A stretch of 64,000 bases of DNA from Chitinophagales bacterium. Lineage in GTDB: Bacteria > Bacteroidota > Bacteroidia > Chitinophagales > UBA8649. The DNA lies in NCBI GenBank assembly GCA_020635995.1, contig JACJYS010000009.1, positions 1-64,000 of the forward strand, read 5' to 3'. The notes beneath the pieces are model-generated. The model was given only the letters and a program-made list of their open reading frames with translations. It was not told the origin of the DNA and searched no databases. The position numbers were made by a program, and so were the translations under genes. Of the stretch, positions 25,584 through 34,505 are shown one piece after another; position 1 is the stretch's first letter, and each line of letters starts with the position of its first letter.

Positions 25584-28295
25584 ATGAAAAAATTTATTAC
25601 CACATTATTTAGCTTCATGTTAATTTTTGCTTATTCGCAAGAATATTGGCAAAAAACTTCTTCATTCCGAAATAGTGAAAATGCTCAAATAAAGGCAAGA
25701 AACGCTCAAAATTTAAACTTAGATGTTAATGCTTTTACGCAAGAAATGTTTACTGCTCCACAGTATAATGGCAGTACTTTAAGTAGTGTAATAGTCGATA
25801 TTCCGTTGCCTAACGGCAATTTTGAAAAATATATGGTTTATGAATCCTTAGTAATGGAGCAAGGTTTAGCCGATAAATTTCCACAAATAAAAACTTTTAT
25901 AGTTCAAAGTATTGAAAACCAATTAAATACAGGTAGAGTAGATATAACACCTAAAGGATTTCATGCTTTAATTTATACACAAAACGGAACATTATATATA
26001 GATCCTGCTTTTGCCAATGATAACACTAAGTATATTGCTTACTATAAAAAATATTTTTATACTACAAAAGAAAAACCAACTTGTGCATTTGAAAATAGTG
26101 AAGCTATAGGAATAGAAGACGGAGTTTTAGAACATAATGAACCTACAGAACTTTCATCTTTTAAAAGTATTAAAACAACCAATGGAACTCAGCTAAGAAC
26201 TTATAGAATTGCCGTTTCTGCCACTGGCGAATACACTCAATATCAAGGTGGTACAGTAGCTGACGGATTATCGGCAGTAGTTACATCAATAAATAGAGTA
26301 AATACTGTTTACGAAAGAGATTTTTCTGTTCATCTTAATTTAATAAGCAATAACGATTTAATTATTTACACAAATGCGGCTACAGACCCGTTTACAAATC
26401 CTACAGACCCAAGTCAAAATTTAGATGACAATGAAACGTCATTAACCGCTACTATAGGAAATGCAAACTACGATATAGGACACGTAGTGGGCAGAAGTGG
26501 GAGTGGATTAGCCAGTTTTGGTGTAGTTTGTAATGATGGTAGCTGGTGGAGCCACAAAGCACACGGCACTACAGGCGTGCCAAATCCGGTAGGCGATCCG
26601 TTTGATATTGATTATTTGGCACATGAAATAGGACATCAGTTTGGTGGTAGCCATACTTTTAATGGCGAAACTGGTTCTTGCGGTGGTGGAAATAGATCAC
26701 AAAATTCTGCTTATGAGCCGGGTAGCGGCACAACTATAATGGCTTATGCGGGTATTTGTGGTTCAGATAACACCCAGTTTAATAGTGATGATTATTTTCA
26801 TGCCCGTAGTTTATCTCAAATTGTTAATTATACCACACAAGGCAATGGCAATGACTGCCCTGTTAAAACCAGTACAAATAACAGTATTCCGCAAGTGCAG
26901 TCATTAACACCTACAGGCTTAAATATTCCCATTTCTACACCTTTTGAGTTAGAAGCTTTAGCTACAGATAACGATGGAGATATAGTAACTTACTGCTGGG
27001 AAGAGTACGATTTGGGTACGGCAGGTTCGCCTAATAGTCCAAGTGGTAATGCTCCGCTTTTTAGAAGTTTTTCGCCTACAGAAAATCCCGTAAGAACTTT
27101 CCCTCAACTGAGCGATATATTAAACAATACACAAACTATAGGAGAAATTTTGCCAAGTTACCAAAGAAGCATGAATTTTAGAGTAACAGCAAGAGATAAT
27201 AAACTAAATCATGGAGCTATTAATGACGATAATATTTCGGTAAATGTGGTTTCTACAGCAGGACCTTTTAGCGTTACTTCGCAAAATACGTCTGGTATTT
27301 CTCTTTTTGGAGGAGATAGAATGAATATAACTTGGGATGTGGCTAATACTACAGCTTCGCCTATTTCTTGCAATACAGTAGATATTTATTTATCAATAGA
27401 TGGAGGGCAAACATTTAGCATACAACTGGCAGATGATGTAGCCAATAATGGTTTATATAATGCTTTAATTCCTCAAGTGGTTACTACAGATGCCAGAGTA
27501 AAAGTAAAAGCCGGCAATAATATATTTTTTGACATTAATAATACAGATTTTGAAATTCAAGCCGATTGTGCTTTAGTAGATGCTTCTATTAATTTTGATA
27601 ATAATTTGCAAAATGCTTTTTGGTGCGAAGGTGCAACGGGAAAGCTTTCGTTTAGTGCAAGTTCTGATTTAGCTGTAAATTCCTATCAATGGTATAAAGA
27701 TGGCGTAGCTATTTCGGGAGCTACATCGGCAGTATATACTAAAACAAATGTTCAAATTTCCGATTTTGGAAATTATTATTGCGAAGTTTCTAACGGTTGC
27801 GAAACAGCTTTTACAGCTACAGCCAATGTGCAAGTAACCAGCAATCCTATTGTGCCCATAATTACAGAAAATGGAGGTGTGCTACAGTCTTCTGTGCCTT
27901 ATGGTGTTCAGTGGTATTTTAATGGAAATGCAATAGCCGGAGCAACTGGCGAATTTTATACACCAACGCAAGCAGGAACATACACCGTTAAAAGTAATGC
28001 AGGAAACTGTTCCGCTTCATCGGCATCTTTTACTACAGGTATAAACGATTTAAGTGCAGTAGCTCAAATTTCTATTTATCCAAACCCGAGCAAAGGAATT
28101 TATAGTGTTTCTATAGGAAACTGGGATAAAGAATTAAGCTACGAAATAGTGGATATTTTAGGTAAAACCATTTTAAATGGCACAGAAAACAATAGTAATT
28201 TCAATCTTAATTTAGAAAGCTACACAACAGGCATTTATTTGCTAAAATTAAGAAGCGATAAATATCAAAGCACCTATAAATTAGTGAAAGAGTAG
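25584..28295 (+). CDS. T9SS-secreted reprolysin-like zinc metalloprotease
   Basis: A 903-residue secreted protein. Order: signal peptide (1-18), propeptide (about 40-165), reprolysin-type catalytic domain with zinc motif HEIGHQFGGSH (347-357) and the downstream Met-turn region TTIMAYAGICG, then beta-sandwich domains, an immunoglobulin-like segment (SYQWYKDGVAISGATSAVY) and a C-terminal T9SS type A sorting domain (ISIYPNPSKGIYSV ... YTTGIYLLKLRSDKYQSTYKLVKE). It should be exported through the outer membrane by T9SS and cut or attached at the surface. Family members degrade extracellular protein. It follows its propeptide-like lipoprotein by 2 bases. Confidence 0.92.
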   Translation: MKKFITTLFSFMLIFAYSQEYWQKTSSFRNSENAQIKARNAQNLNLDVNAFTQEMFTAPQYNGSTLSSVIVDIPLPNGNFEKYMVYESLVMEQGLADKFPQIKTFIVQSIENQLNTGRVDITPKGFHALIYTQNGTLYIDPAFANDNTKYIAYYKKYFYTTKEKPTCAFENSEAIGIEDGVLEHNEPTELSSFKSIKTTNGTQLRTYRIAVSATGEYTQYQGGTVADGLSAVVTSINRVNTVYERDFSVHLNLISNNDLIIYTNAATDPFTNPTDPSQNLDDNETSLTATIGNANYDIGHVVGRSGSGLASFGVVCNDGSWWSHKAHGTTGVPNPVGDPFDIDYLAHEIGHQFGGSHTFNGETGSCGGGNRSQNSAYEPGSGTTIMAYAGICGSDNTQFNSDDYFHARSLSQIVNYTTQGNGNDCPVKTSTNNSIPQVQSLTPTGLNIPISTPFELEALATDNDGDIVTYCWEEYDLGTAGSPNSPSGNAPLFRSFSPTENPVRTFPQLSDILNNTQTIGEILPSYQRSMNFRVTARDNKLNHGAINDDNISVNVVSTAGPFSVTSQNTSGISLFGGDRMNITWDVANTTASPISCNTVDIYLSIDGGQTFSIQLADDVANNGLYNALIPQVVTTDARVKVKAGNNIFFDINNTDFEIQADCALVDASINFDNNLQNAFWCEGATGKLSFSASSDLAVNSYQWYKDGVAISGATSAVYTKTNVQISDFGNYYCEVSNGCETAFTATANVQVTSNPIVPIITENGGVLQSSVPYGVQWYFNGNAIAGATGEFYTPTQAGTYTVKSNAGNCSASSASFTTGINDLSAVAQISIYPNPSKGIYSVSIGNWDKELSYEIVDILGKTILNGTENNSNFNLNLESYTTGIYLLKLRSDKYQSTYKLVKE

Positions 28296-28339
28296 GTGAT
28301 AGGAATAAACAGTTTTATAATGAAATTGTAAATAAAAAA

Positions 28340-28900
28340 ATGGCAAAGCAAAAAGTAGAAACTGTTAGAGAACTAATATATCTTTCGTATGCAAATTTGG
28401 CGATGGCACATTCAGCTGTGAATAAAAAGCAAACTAAATATGGAACATTAAATTACATGATAAGAGCAAAGTTGTTTAAGGGACTGAAAGAGGGTACAAT
28501 GAATATGAGAACCATATTTGATGATGAAAAAGTTAAACTTCAAACAGGGAAAGTTTGTAATTATTGTGGGTCGGAAGATAATTTGGCTTTAGATCATATA
28601 TTTCCTAAAAAGTATGGAGGTAGTGATAATGCTGAAAATCTAATTTTTGCATGTAGGTCTTGTAATAGTTCAAAAGGTAAAAAAGATTTGATGGAGTGGA
28701 TGAATTTTAAAGAGCGTTTTTTACCTTTAATGATAATAAGAAGATACTTAAAGTTAACTTTTAACTATTGTGATACTCATAATTTATTGGATAGTAAAAT
28801 TGAACACTTAAAAACTTTGGAGTTGCCATTTAAAATTGAATTTTTACCTATATATTTTCCTAAGCCAGATGAATTAATATTGAATATTACTGAAGAATAA
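28340..28900 (+). CDS. HNH endonuclease domain protein
   Basis: A 186-residue protein with a central HNH domain. A zinc knuckle (CNYCGSEDNLALDHIFPKKYGG and FACRSCNSSKGKKDLMEW) supplies two CxxC pairs, the histidine in DHI and the asparagines in NLIFAC and CNSSKG. The 70-residue N-terminal part (VRELIYLSYANLAMAHSAVN) and the 60-residue C-terminal part are not ones I recognise. No partner methylase or ATPase is adjacent, so a restriction or defence role is only a possibility. It stands 44 bases after the protease on the same strand. Confidence 0.82.
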   Translation: MAKQKVETVRELIYLSYANLAMAHSAVNKKQTKYGTLNYMIRAKLFKGLKEGTMNMRTIFDDEKVKLQTGKVCNYCGSEDNLALDHIFPKKYGGSDNAENLIFACRSCNSSKGKKDLMEWMNFKERFLPLMIIRRYLKLTFNYCDTHNLLDSKIEHLKTLELPFKIEFLPIYFPKPDELILNITEE

Positions 28901-29054
28901 AATGTATAAAATTGCAACTTGGAATCACTTTATTGAGGAAGGCATTTATATTGAATTTGGAATATGAATTTTCTGGTTAAATAAATATTTTTAACCATTT
29001 CTTTTTTCGTAAAATATTAAAAAGTGCGTAACTTGGAGTTTTAATTAAATTCCA

Positions 29055-30743
29055 ATGAAAAACCATACGCCATACACCAATTTTGTTCAAAAAGCACCAC
29101 AGCTTACTAATGAATATGCAGAAGATGAATTTCTAAAAGATTATTTAACGGCTTATTTGCCCGAAGATGTTTTACAAAAAATAGAACCGGATTTAGAACG
29201 ATTTGGCAAGCGGGTGGCTAAAGAATTATTAGAATATGCTAATGCCTGCGAAAATAATCCGCCAAAACTGTTAAGTTACAATGCGTGGGGCGAAAGAGTA
29301 GATGAAATACAAGTAGCCCCCGAGTGGGAAAAATTAGAAGCCGTGGCTGCCGAAGAAGGATTAATAGCCATAGCATACGAAAGAGCATTCGGAGAGTATT
29401 CGCGTTTGTACCAGTTTACAAAATTGTACTTATATACACCCTCATCGGCTATATATACCTGCCCTTTGGCTATGACAGACGGAGCCACACGCTTAATAGA
29501 ACTTTATGGCGATGAGTTCTTGAAAGACAAACCTTACAAAGGCTTAACATCACGAAATCCCGAAACGTTTTTAACCAGTGGACAATGGATGACAGAAAGA
29601 ACAGGCGGTTCCGATGTTTCAAGGTCTATGACATTTGCTTATAATGAAAATGGCGAATTTGTGCTAAGAGGACATAAGTGGTTTACCTCTGCCATTACAG
29701 CCGATATGGCATTTACCTTAGCATCTACAGAGCAACCCGTAGATGGAAAGCGTGCACCATTATCGTTGTTTTATTTGCCTATAAGAAATGAAGACGGTTC
29801 ATTAAACGGCATAGAAGTAGAAGCCTTAAAAGATAAATTGGGCACAAAGGCCTTGCCTACGGCACAGCTGCATTTAACGGGTGCTAAAGCACGCTTAGTA
29901 GGAGAGAAGGGCAAGGGAGTAAGAACCATAGCTACGCTGTTTAACGTAACAAGAATTTACAATACCATTTCGGCAGTTTCGTATATGCGAAGAGCTTATT
30001 CTTTATCAAAAGCCTATGGAAAAATAAGATTTGCTTTTGGCAAAAATGTAGAGCAACATATTTTATACAAAAAAAGCCTGTTAGAACTTGAAATGGCTTA
30101 TGAAAGTTGTACTTTATTAGCACTTTTCTTGGCGCGCTTATTAGGTAAAGAAGATTGCAAAACAGCTACCGAAACAGAAGAAAATTTATTGAGAATATTA
30201 ACACCCATAGCCAAATTATATACCGCTAAGCAAAGTATAGCATCGGCATCTGAGCATATAGAAATGTTTGGCGGATTGGGCTATTTAGAAGACAGCAATA
30301 TACCTGTAATGTTACGAAACGCACAAGTGTTGAGTATATGGGAGGGCACTACTAATGTATTATCGTTAGATATGCTTAGAGCCATAAAAAAAGAGCATGG
30401 TTTAGAGGCATTTCAAGCATTTGCTAAAGATATGTTAGAATCAATTACGGCAACAGAATTGTTGGAAGCCAAAAAAGTAGTGAGTGAAAAACTTAAAGTG
30501 TTATTAAAATTTGTAAGCAATATTACTTCTCCGGCTGTAATGGAAGCCTGCTCAAGAGATGTAGCATTTTATATAGGCGATTTAACAATAGCCTTACTTT
30601 GGTTAGATTTTATTCAAAAATCGCCTAAAGAAAAGTATTACAAAGTGCTAAACTATTGGTTGAAATATAAGATGAATGAAAGCTCATTAGACGCTTTCCA
30701 GTTTATAATGAGCAGTAAGGAGGAAACGGTATTAAACTCATAA
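29055..30743 (+). CDS. acyl-CoA dehydrogenase (AidB/ACAD11-like)
   Basis: A 562-residue flavoprotein. The N-terminal helical part and FAD-contact segment FLTSGQWMTERTGGSDVSRS (MTERTGGSDVS from about residue 179) are typical of the larger AidB/ACAD11-type dehydrogenases. The C-terminal SIWEGTTNVLSLDMLRA carries the likely catalytic glutamate (about E430). It removes hydrogens from an acyl-CoA and passes electrons to ETF. Substrate is unknown; longer or branched acyl chains are plausible. It stands alone, with a 154-base gap upstream holding no feature I can name. Confidence 0.88.
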   Translation: MKNHTPYTNFVQKAPQLTNEYAEDEFLKDYLTAYLPEDVLQKIEPDLERFGKRVAKELLEYANACENNPPKLLSYNAWGERVDEIQVAPEWEKLEAVAAEEGLIAIAYERAFGEYSRLYQFTKLYLYTPSSAIYTCPLAMTDGATRLIELYGDEFLKDKPYKGLTSRNPETFLTSGQWMTERTGGSDVSRSMTFAYNENGEFVLRGHKWFTSAITADMAFTLASTEQPVDGKRAPLSLFYLPIRNEDGSLNGIEVEALKDKLGTKALPTAQLHLTGAKARLVGEKGKGVRTIATLFNVTRIYNTISAVSYMRRAYSLSKAYGKIRFAFGKNVEQHILYKKSLLELEMAYESCTLLALFLARLLGKEDCKTATETEENLLRILTPIAKLYTAKQSIASASEHIEMFGGLGYLEDSNIPVMLRNAQVLSIWEGTTNVLSLDMLRAIKKEHGLEAFQAFAKDMLESITATELLEAKKVVSEKLKVLLKFVSNITSPAVMEACSRDVAFYIGDLTIALLWLDFIQKSPKEKYYKVLNYWLKYKMNESSLDAFQFIMSSKEETVLNS

Positions 30744-31326
30744 ATCAAATGTAAGCATTTTTTTGATGTTTTTGCAATAGAAACCTACTAACCGATATTG
30801 AGATACCTGCCTTCGCAAGTATGACGTGTTTTTGATATTATTAGGCAAATCAACATTGGAATACTTGCCTTTTATTTTGTCTGTTTACATCTGTCTGACA
30901 ATAAGATAGAGGTATGGCATACTTATTTAGACTTACTAAACGTTCCTCAAATCGTCATCCTGCGAAAGCAGGAATCCCAAATTTATAAAACGATTCACGT
31001 GCTGTCGCAAGCTACCTTCCGACATTCCATTTTCCCGTGGTCGTCATTTTTACCGATTTCCACTTTTTACTAAACTCATTAACCAAATGTAAGCATTTTT
31101 TTATATTTTGTGAAATACTCGTGCCACGACTTGGAGTCGTGGCACGAGTGCTCAGTAAATACTTTCCTAAAGACATCATAGAACTTGGCCAATCTATCTA
31201 CTAACTCAAAATCAACGGACAATGGAGTATCTCTGAAATTATTTAAAAAAAAACTGAAACTATCTTCAAATCTATAGGCATAGACTACCTAAATTTTCAA
31301 AGTTAGGGTTTATTTATTGTGCGTAC
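30744..31326. other. repeat-filled intergenic region without a gene
   Basis: This gap holds a partial copy (30743-30770) of the AATGTAAGCATTTTTTT repeat, a GTCATCCTGC repeat at 30951-30978, the full 31079-31149 repeat with its palindrome, and from 31153 a decayed reading frame (SKYFPKDIIELGQSIY, then LKINGQWSISEII and KKTETIFKSIGIDYLNFQS) broken by two in-frame stops. I cannot identify the decayed protein. Confidence 0.6.
31079..31149. repeat. dispersed repeat with perfect 33-bp palindrome, copy 1
   Basis: Homology with 32122-32192 runs through AACCAAATGTAAGCA, TTTTTTTATATTTTGT and a palindrome at 31117-31149. The palindrome has 15-base arms (ACTCGTGCCACGACT / AGTCGTGGCACGAGT) around TGG. 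Weaker homology extends about 50 bases further left. Confidence 0.85.
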
Positions 31327-32070
31327 CTAATCTGTATGAGACAGCCATTCCATCATTTTATCTAATACAGCTTGATAATTTGTATCTAACATAACGTCAT
31401 GTGCAGTGTTAGGAATAAGTGCAAAATCTGCATTGTAATAAGCTGCCGTTTTTCTTTCTTCTTTTACATGGAAAATTACATCATTTTCTGCTGCAATTAT
31501 AAGCATAGGAATTTTTGTGTGGTAATTGATTTTAATGTTTGGAAAAAGCATATTTAAGAAAGCCTTAAACGATTCGCTACATAACTTTTGACTATACTCT
31601 AATCGCTTTTCTAATGGAATTTGCTTTGAAAAAAATGCCCAACTTGCTTTAGGTTCTGTATTTACTAATTTATATAAATTAAAACTTAAAAGAGCGGGGT
31701 AGCTATACAATTTTTTAGTAAAAAAACGAAGTGTGGTGTTAATCACTCCGTAATAAGGAACCGGAGTCAGTAAAATAACTTTTTTGCAAGGGTGTTTTTC
31801 TAAATATTTTTGTACAATAAGTCCGCCCATTGAGTGAGCAATAATAATGGCTTTGTTATTAAACGGTATCATTATTTCTTCTAATTGTTCAACATAATTG
31901 GCAATAGAAAGAGCATTAATTCCTTTGGTATCGCCTGGCTTGTCGTGTTTTAGTATATTGTATGTGTAGCAATTAAATCCCTGTTTTTTAAAAAACGGGA
32001 TAAAAAATGCTTCCCAGCACCACGCTCCGTGCCAAGCACCATGAACAAATACGATTGTTTCTTTCGGCAT
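31327..32070 (-). CDS. alpha/beta hydrolase
   Basis: A 247-residue cytoplasmic hydrolase of the esterase/lipase-like fold. The oxyanion region VFVHGAWHGAWCWE, nucleophile elbow AHSMGG (about S80), acid AAENDV (about D197) and histidine NTAHDVM (about H224) give a complete catalytic triad. The HGAWHGAWCW motif resembles plant-type hydroxynitrile-lyase or methylesterase relatives, but the substrate is not predictable. It is flanked on both sides by copies of the same palindromic repeat. Confidence 0.88.
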   Translation of the reverse strand: MPKETIVFVHGAWHGAWCWEAFFIPFFKKQGFNCYTYNILKHDKPGDTKGINALSIANYVEQLEEIMIPFNNKAIIIAHSMGGLIVQKYLEKHPCKKVILLTPVPYYGVINTTLRFFTKKLYSYPALLSFNLYKLVNTEPKASWAFFSKQIPLEKRLEYSQKLCSESFKAFLNMLFPNIKINYHTKIPMLIIAAENDVIFHVKEERKTAAYYNADFALIPNTAHDVMLDTNYQAVLDKMMEWLSHTD

Positions 32071-32121
32071 AGATAGTTGTTTTTCCTATGGTCGGCATCT
32101 CTACCGCTTCTCACTTCTTTA

Positions 32122-32192
32122 TAAACCAAATGTAAGCATTTTTTTATATTTTGTAAAATACTCGTGCCACGACTCCAAGTCGTGGCACGAGT
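32122..32192. repeat. dispersed repeat with 33-bp palindrome, copy 2 (palindrome flipped)
   Basis: The left flank is in the same orientation as copy 1, but the palindrome at 32160-32192 is the exact reverse complement of the one at 31117-31149 (centre CCA instead of TGG). The two copies bracket the alpha/beta hydrolase gene. Confidence 0.85.
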
Positions 32193-32266
32193 ATGCTAAT
32201 ATATTCCAAAGAGGGCAGACCTCTTGGAGAATTTCTGTTAAATGTGTGAGGGGAAATATACAAAAC

Positions 32267-32298
32267 AAAAAAGCAGACCGATTAAAGTCTGCTTTTTT
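32267..32298 (-). terminator. terminator of aqpZ
   Basis: Stem AAAAAAGCAGAC / GTCTGCTTTTTT with an 8-base loop, 22 bases after the aquaporin stop on the minus strand. The A and T runs make it usable in both directions. Confidence 0.88.
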
Positions 32299-32319
32299 TA
32301 GAATAATAGAGAAAAACGA

Positions 32320-33012
32320 TTAATCTTCTTTCTCAAATATTTTATATACTACACCTGCTAAAGCTGCACCCGCTATTGGAGCTACAATAAACAACCAAAG
32401 TTGAGCTAATGCAGGACCTCCCACAAAAACTGCTTGGCTTATACTTCTTGCCGGGTTAACAGACGTATTGGTTACGGGGATACTAATAAGGTGTATTAAT
32501 GTTAAACACAAACCTATAGCTAAACCGGCAAAACCAGCCGGAGATTTAGGGTAAGTAGAACCTAAAATGACAATTAAAAACATAAATGTCATAACAAACT
32601 CCGTTATTAAAGCTGCCGTCATGCCATAGCCACCAGGAGAATGTTCTCCATACCCGTTAGTTGCAAAAGCTCCTATATCAGAACCATTACCCGTAACAAT
32701 TAAAAATAGTATGGCTGCTCCTACCAATCCACCAAAAATTTGAGCAATTATGTAAGGGATAGTATCTTTAGCTCCAAAACGACCACCAACAACCAAACCT
32801 ACTGTAACGGCAGGGTTTAAATGAGCACCGGAAACATGTCCTAAAGAATAAGCAATAGTAACTACTGTAAGACCAAAAGCTAAAGCTACTCCTACAAAGC
32901 CAATGCCTAAAGGATTGCCATCTCCGCCAAAATTGGCTGCTAACATTGCACTTCCACATCCACCTAATACCAACCACATGGTACCTATAAATTCTGCTAA
33001 GTATTTTTTCAT
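32320..33012 (-). CDS. aqpZ: aquaporin Z
   Basis: A 230-residue inner-membrane water channel with six helices and both NPA half-helix motifs: SGAHLNPAVT (N66-P67-A68) and NTSVNPARS (N186-P187-A188), the latter followed by the selectivity-filter arginine R189. The N-terminal MKKYLAEFIGTMWLVLGGCG is characteristic of AqpZ rather than glycerol facilitators. Transcribed alone, with its own terminator. Confidence 0.95.
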   Translation of the reverse strand: MKKYLAEFIGTMWLVLGGCGSAMLAANFGGDGNPLGIGFVGVALAFGLTVVTIAYSLGHVSGAHLNPAVTVGLVVGGRFGAKDTIPYIIAQIFGGLVGAAILFLIVTGNGSDIGAFATNGYGEHSPGGYGMTAALITEFVMTFMFLIVILGSTYPKSPAGFAGLAIGLCLTLIHLISIPVTNTSVNPARSISQAVFVGGPALAQLWLFIVAPIAGAALAGVVYKIFEKED

Positions 33013-33110
33013 ATTATTTTTGTTTTAGTTTAGAAAAATAGTTTTAACAGGTATGAATATACTAAATATTGTGCCAATTTTTTAAAAAGTGTTAAATAAT
33101 ACCAATTGTC

Positions 33111-33171
33111 AACACAAAATAGATTAGACTATTTTGTGTTTTACAATGGTAAATGCCGATAGAGCAATATA
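33111..33171. repeat. dispersed palindromic repeat, copy 1
   Basis: Hairpin AACACAAAATAG / CTATTTTGTGTT followed by TTACAATGGTAAATG and GAGCAATAT. Its reverse complement matches 42561-42621 with about two differences in 59 bases. Confidence 0.82.
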
Positions 33172-33544
33172 TTTAGTACAATAAGGTGCAACCGAAATTG
33201 GACTATTATATATTCCTAATCGGTATAATTCCAATTATCAAACGAACGTCATTGCAAACGGAGTGAAGTAACCTGTGATTATCACTCAAATTTTTTTACT
33301 TGATTGAGATTGCCACAAAAATTATTCTTTCGTCATAATTTTCTCGCAAAGACGTGCTTGTATCGGTTCGTCTTTGCGAACGGATACAAGCAATCTACGA
33401 ATCTGTAGTTTTTATCAATAGGGTTAATAGCCTGATTTGGATGTAACCTGTCAGGTTATTCCTCGGTTATTGTAGAGATTGCCTGACTGCCGAAGGCAGG
33501 CTTCGTTCGTGCCTCATTCGCAAAGACGTTTTTCTGTTGGAAGT

Positions 33545-33577
33545 ACTAGTGCTACGGCTTGTAGTTGTGACACGAGT
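33545..33577. repeat. decayed copy of the 33-bp palindrome
   Basis: ACTAGTGCTACGGCTTG followed by TAGTTGTGACACGAGT has the same length and layout as the perfect palindromes at 31117 and 32160, with several mismatches in the stem. Confidence 0.55.
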
Positions 33578-33827
33578 GTAGAACACTCAAAGCATCCTTT
33601 CAGGGCAAATAAAATGGCATACTATTAACCATAGAAGGGTAGAACTTTGTGTTTTTTGAGACATTGCGAGAAAACAAAATTGGATAGTATAAAATGAGAT
33701 GTAGGACTACAACAGGCAGGCATCTTATCGTCTGCAAGACGAGCCAGCATAGTATATAGAATAACGAACAAGATAAAAAAAATTAAACAAATGATTAAAA
33801 CATTAGTTTAAATCAAAAAAATAGTTT

Positions 33828-33835
33828 TATATTTG
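33828..33835 (+). promoter_or_regulatory. -7 box of the tetR-efflux operon
   Basis: TATATTTG, an exact TAnnTTTG match, lies 20 bases before the ATG of the TetR gene. AT-rich sequence directly upstream may hold the repressor site, but no clear palindrome was recognised. Confidence 0.65.
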
Positions 33836-33854
33836 CACCCAATAAGTATTAAAA

Positions 33855-34478
33855 ATGGCTAAAAAGAAAGCGGAAATAGACAGTAGTACTGAAGATAAAA
33901 TAAAAGAAGCGGCTAAAATTGTTTTTCATAAAAAAGGTTTTTCTGCTACTCGCACAAGAGATATAGCCGAAGAATCGGGAATTAATTTGGCTTTGATAAA
34001 CTATTATTTCAGAAGTAAATCAAAACTTTTTGAAATTATTATGTTAGAAACAATGCTTACCTTTTTTCAAAGTATGGTAAATGTTTTAAATAATGAAAAG
34101 ACCTCATTGAAAGACAAAGCAGAAATATTTGCAGCACAATATATAGACTTAATATCTAAAAATCCTGAAATACCAACTTTTATAGTTAGCGAAATAAGAA
34201 ATAACCCCAAAATATTAATGGATAAAATTTCATTAAAAAATATTTTGCTAAACTCTGTTTTTATTCAACAATTTAAAGAAGCGGTTAAAAAAGAAGAAAT
34301 AAAAGAACACAATCCGCTACATTTTATATTAAATATGTTGTCTTTAGTGGTTTTCCCATTTATAGCTAAGCCTATGATAATGTATGGTGCAGGATTAAGT
34401 GAAACAAATTTTGAACAACTGATGGAAGAAAGAAAAAAAATGATTCCGATATGGATGGAATTTATGTTTAAAAAATAA
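33855..34478 (+). CDS. TetR/AcrR family regulator
   Basis: A 207-residue repressor-type protein. The N-terminal DNA-binding domain is clear (KIKEAAKIVFHKKGFSATRT, then RDIAEESGINLALINYYFRSKSKLF). The C-terminal ligand domain is divergent, as usual. As first gene of a TolC-HlyD-ABC operon, 27 bases before tolC, it very likely regulates its own operon in response to a substrate of the pump. The arrangement parallels E. coli cecR-ybhGFSR. Confidence 0.9.
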   Translation: MAKKKAEIDSSTEDKIKEAAKIVFHKKGFSATRTRDIAEESGINLALINYYFRSKSKLFEIIMLETMLTFFQSMVNVLNNEKTSLKDKAEIFAAQYIDLISKNPEIPTFIVSEIRNNPKILMDKISLKNILLNSVFIQQFKEAVKKEEIKEHNPLHFILNMLSLVVFPFIAKPMIMYGAGLSETNFEQLMEERKKMIPIWMEFMFKK

Positions 34479-34505
34479 TGATTTAATACTAATAATAAAA
34501 GGTTT

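Larger units (their letters stand above)
33013..33854. other. 840-base intergenic region made of dispersed repeats
   Basis: No gene is seen. From left to right: a repeat at 33111-33171 also found at 42561-42621, CCTAATCGGTATAAT at about 33203, elements of the GTCATTGC...GCAAAGACG type between about 33247 and 33530 (including a palindrome around ATACAAGC), a decayed 33-bp palindrome at 33545-33577 related to those at 31117 and 32160, then AT-rich DNA leading to the tetR promoter. Confidence 0.6.

Noticed and set aside
31153..31308. Possible small protein after the palindromic repeat
   Set aside because: Two in-frame stops and no recognisable family; listed only as decayed sequence in the intergenic entry.
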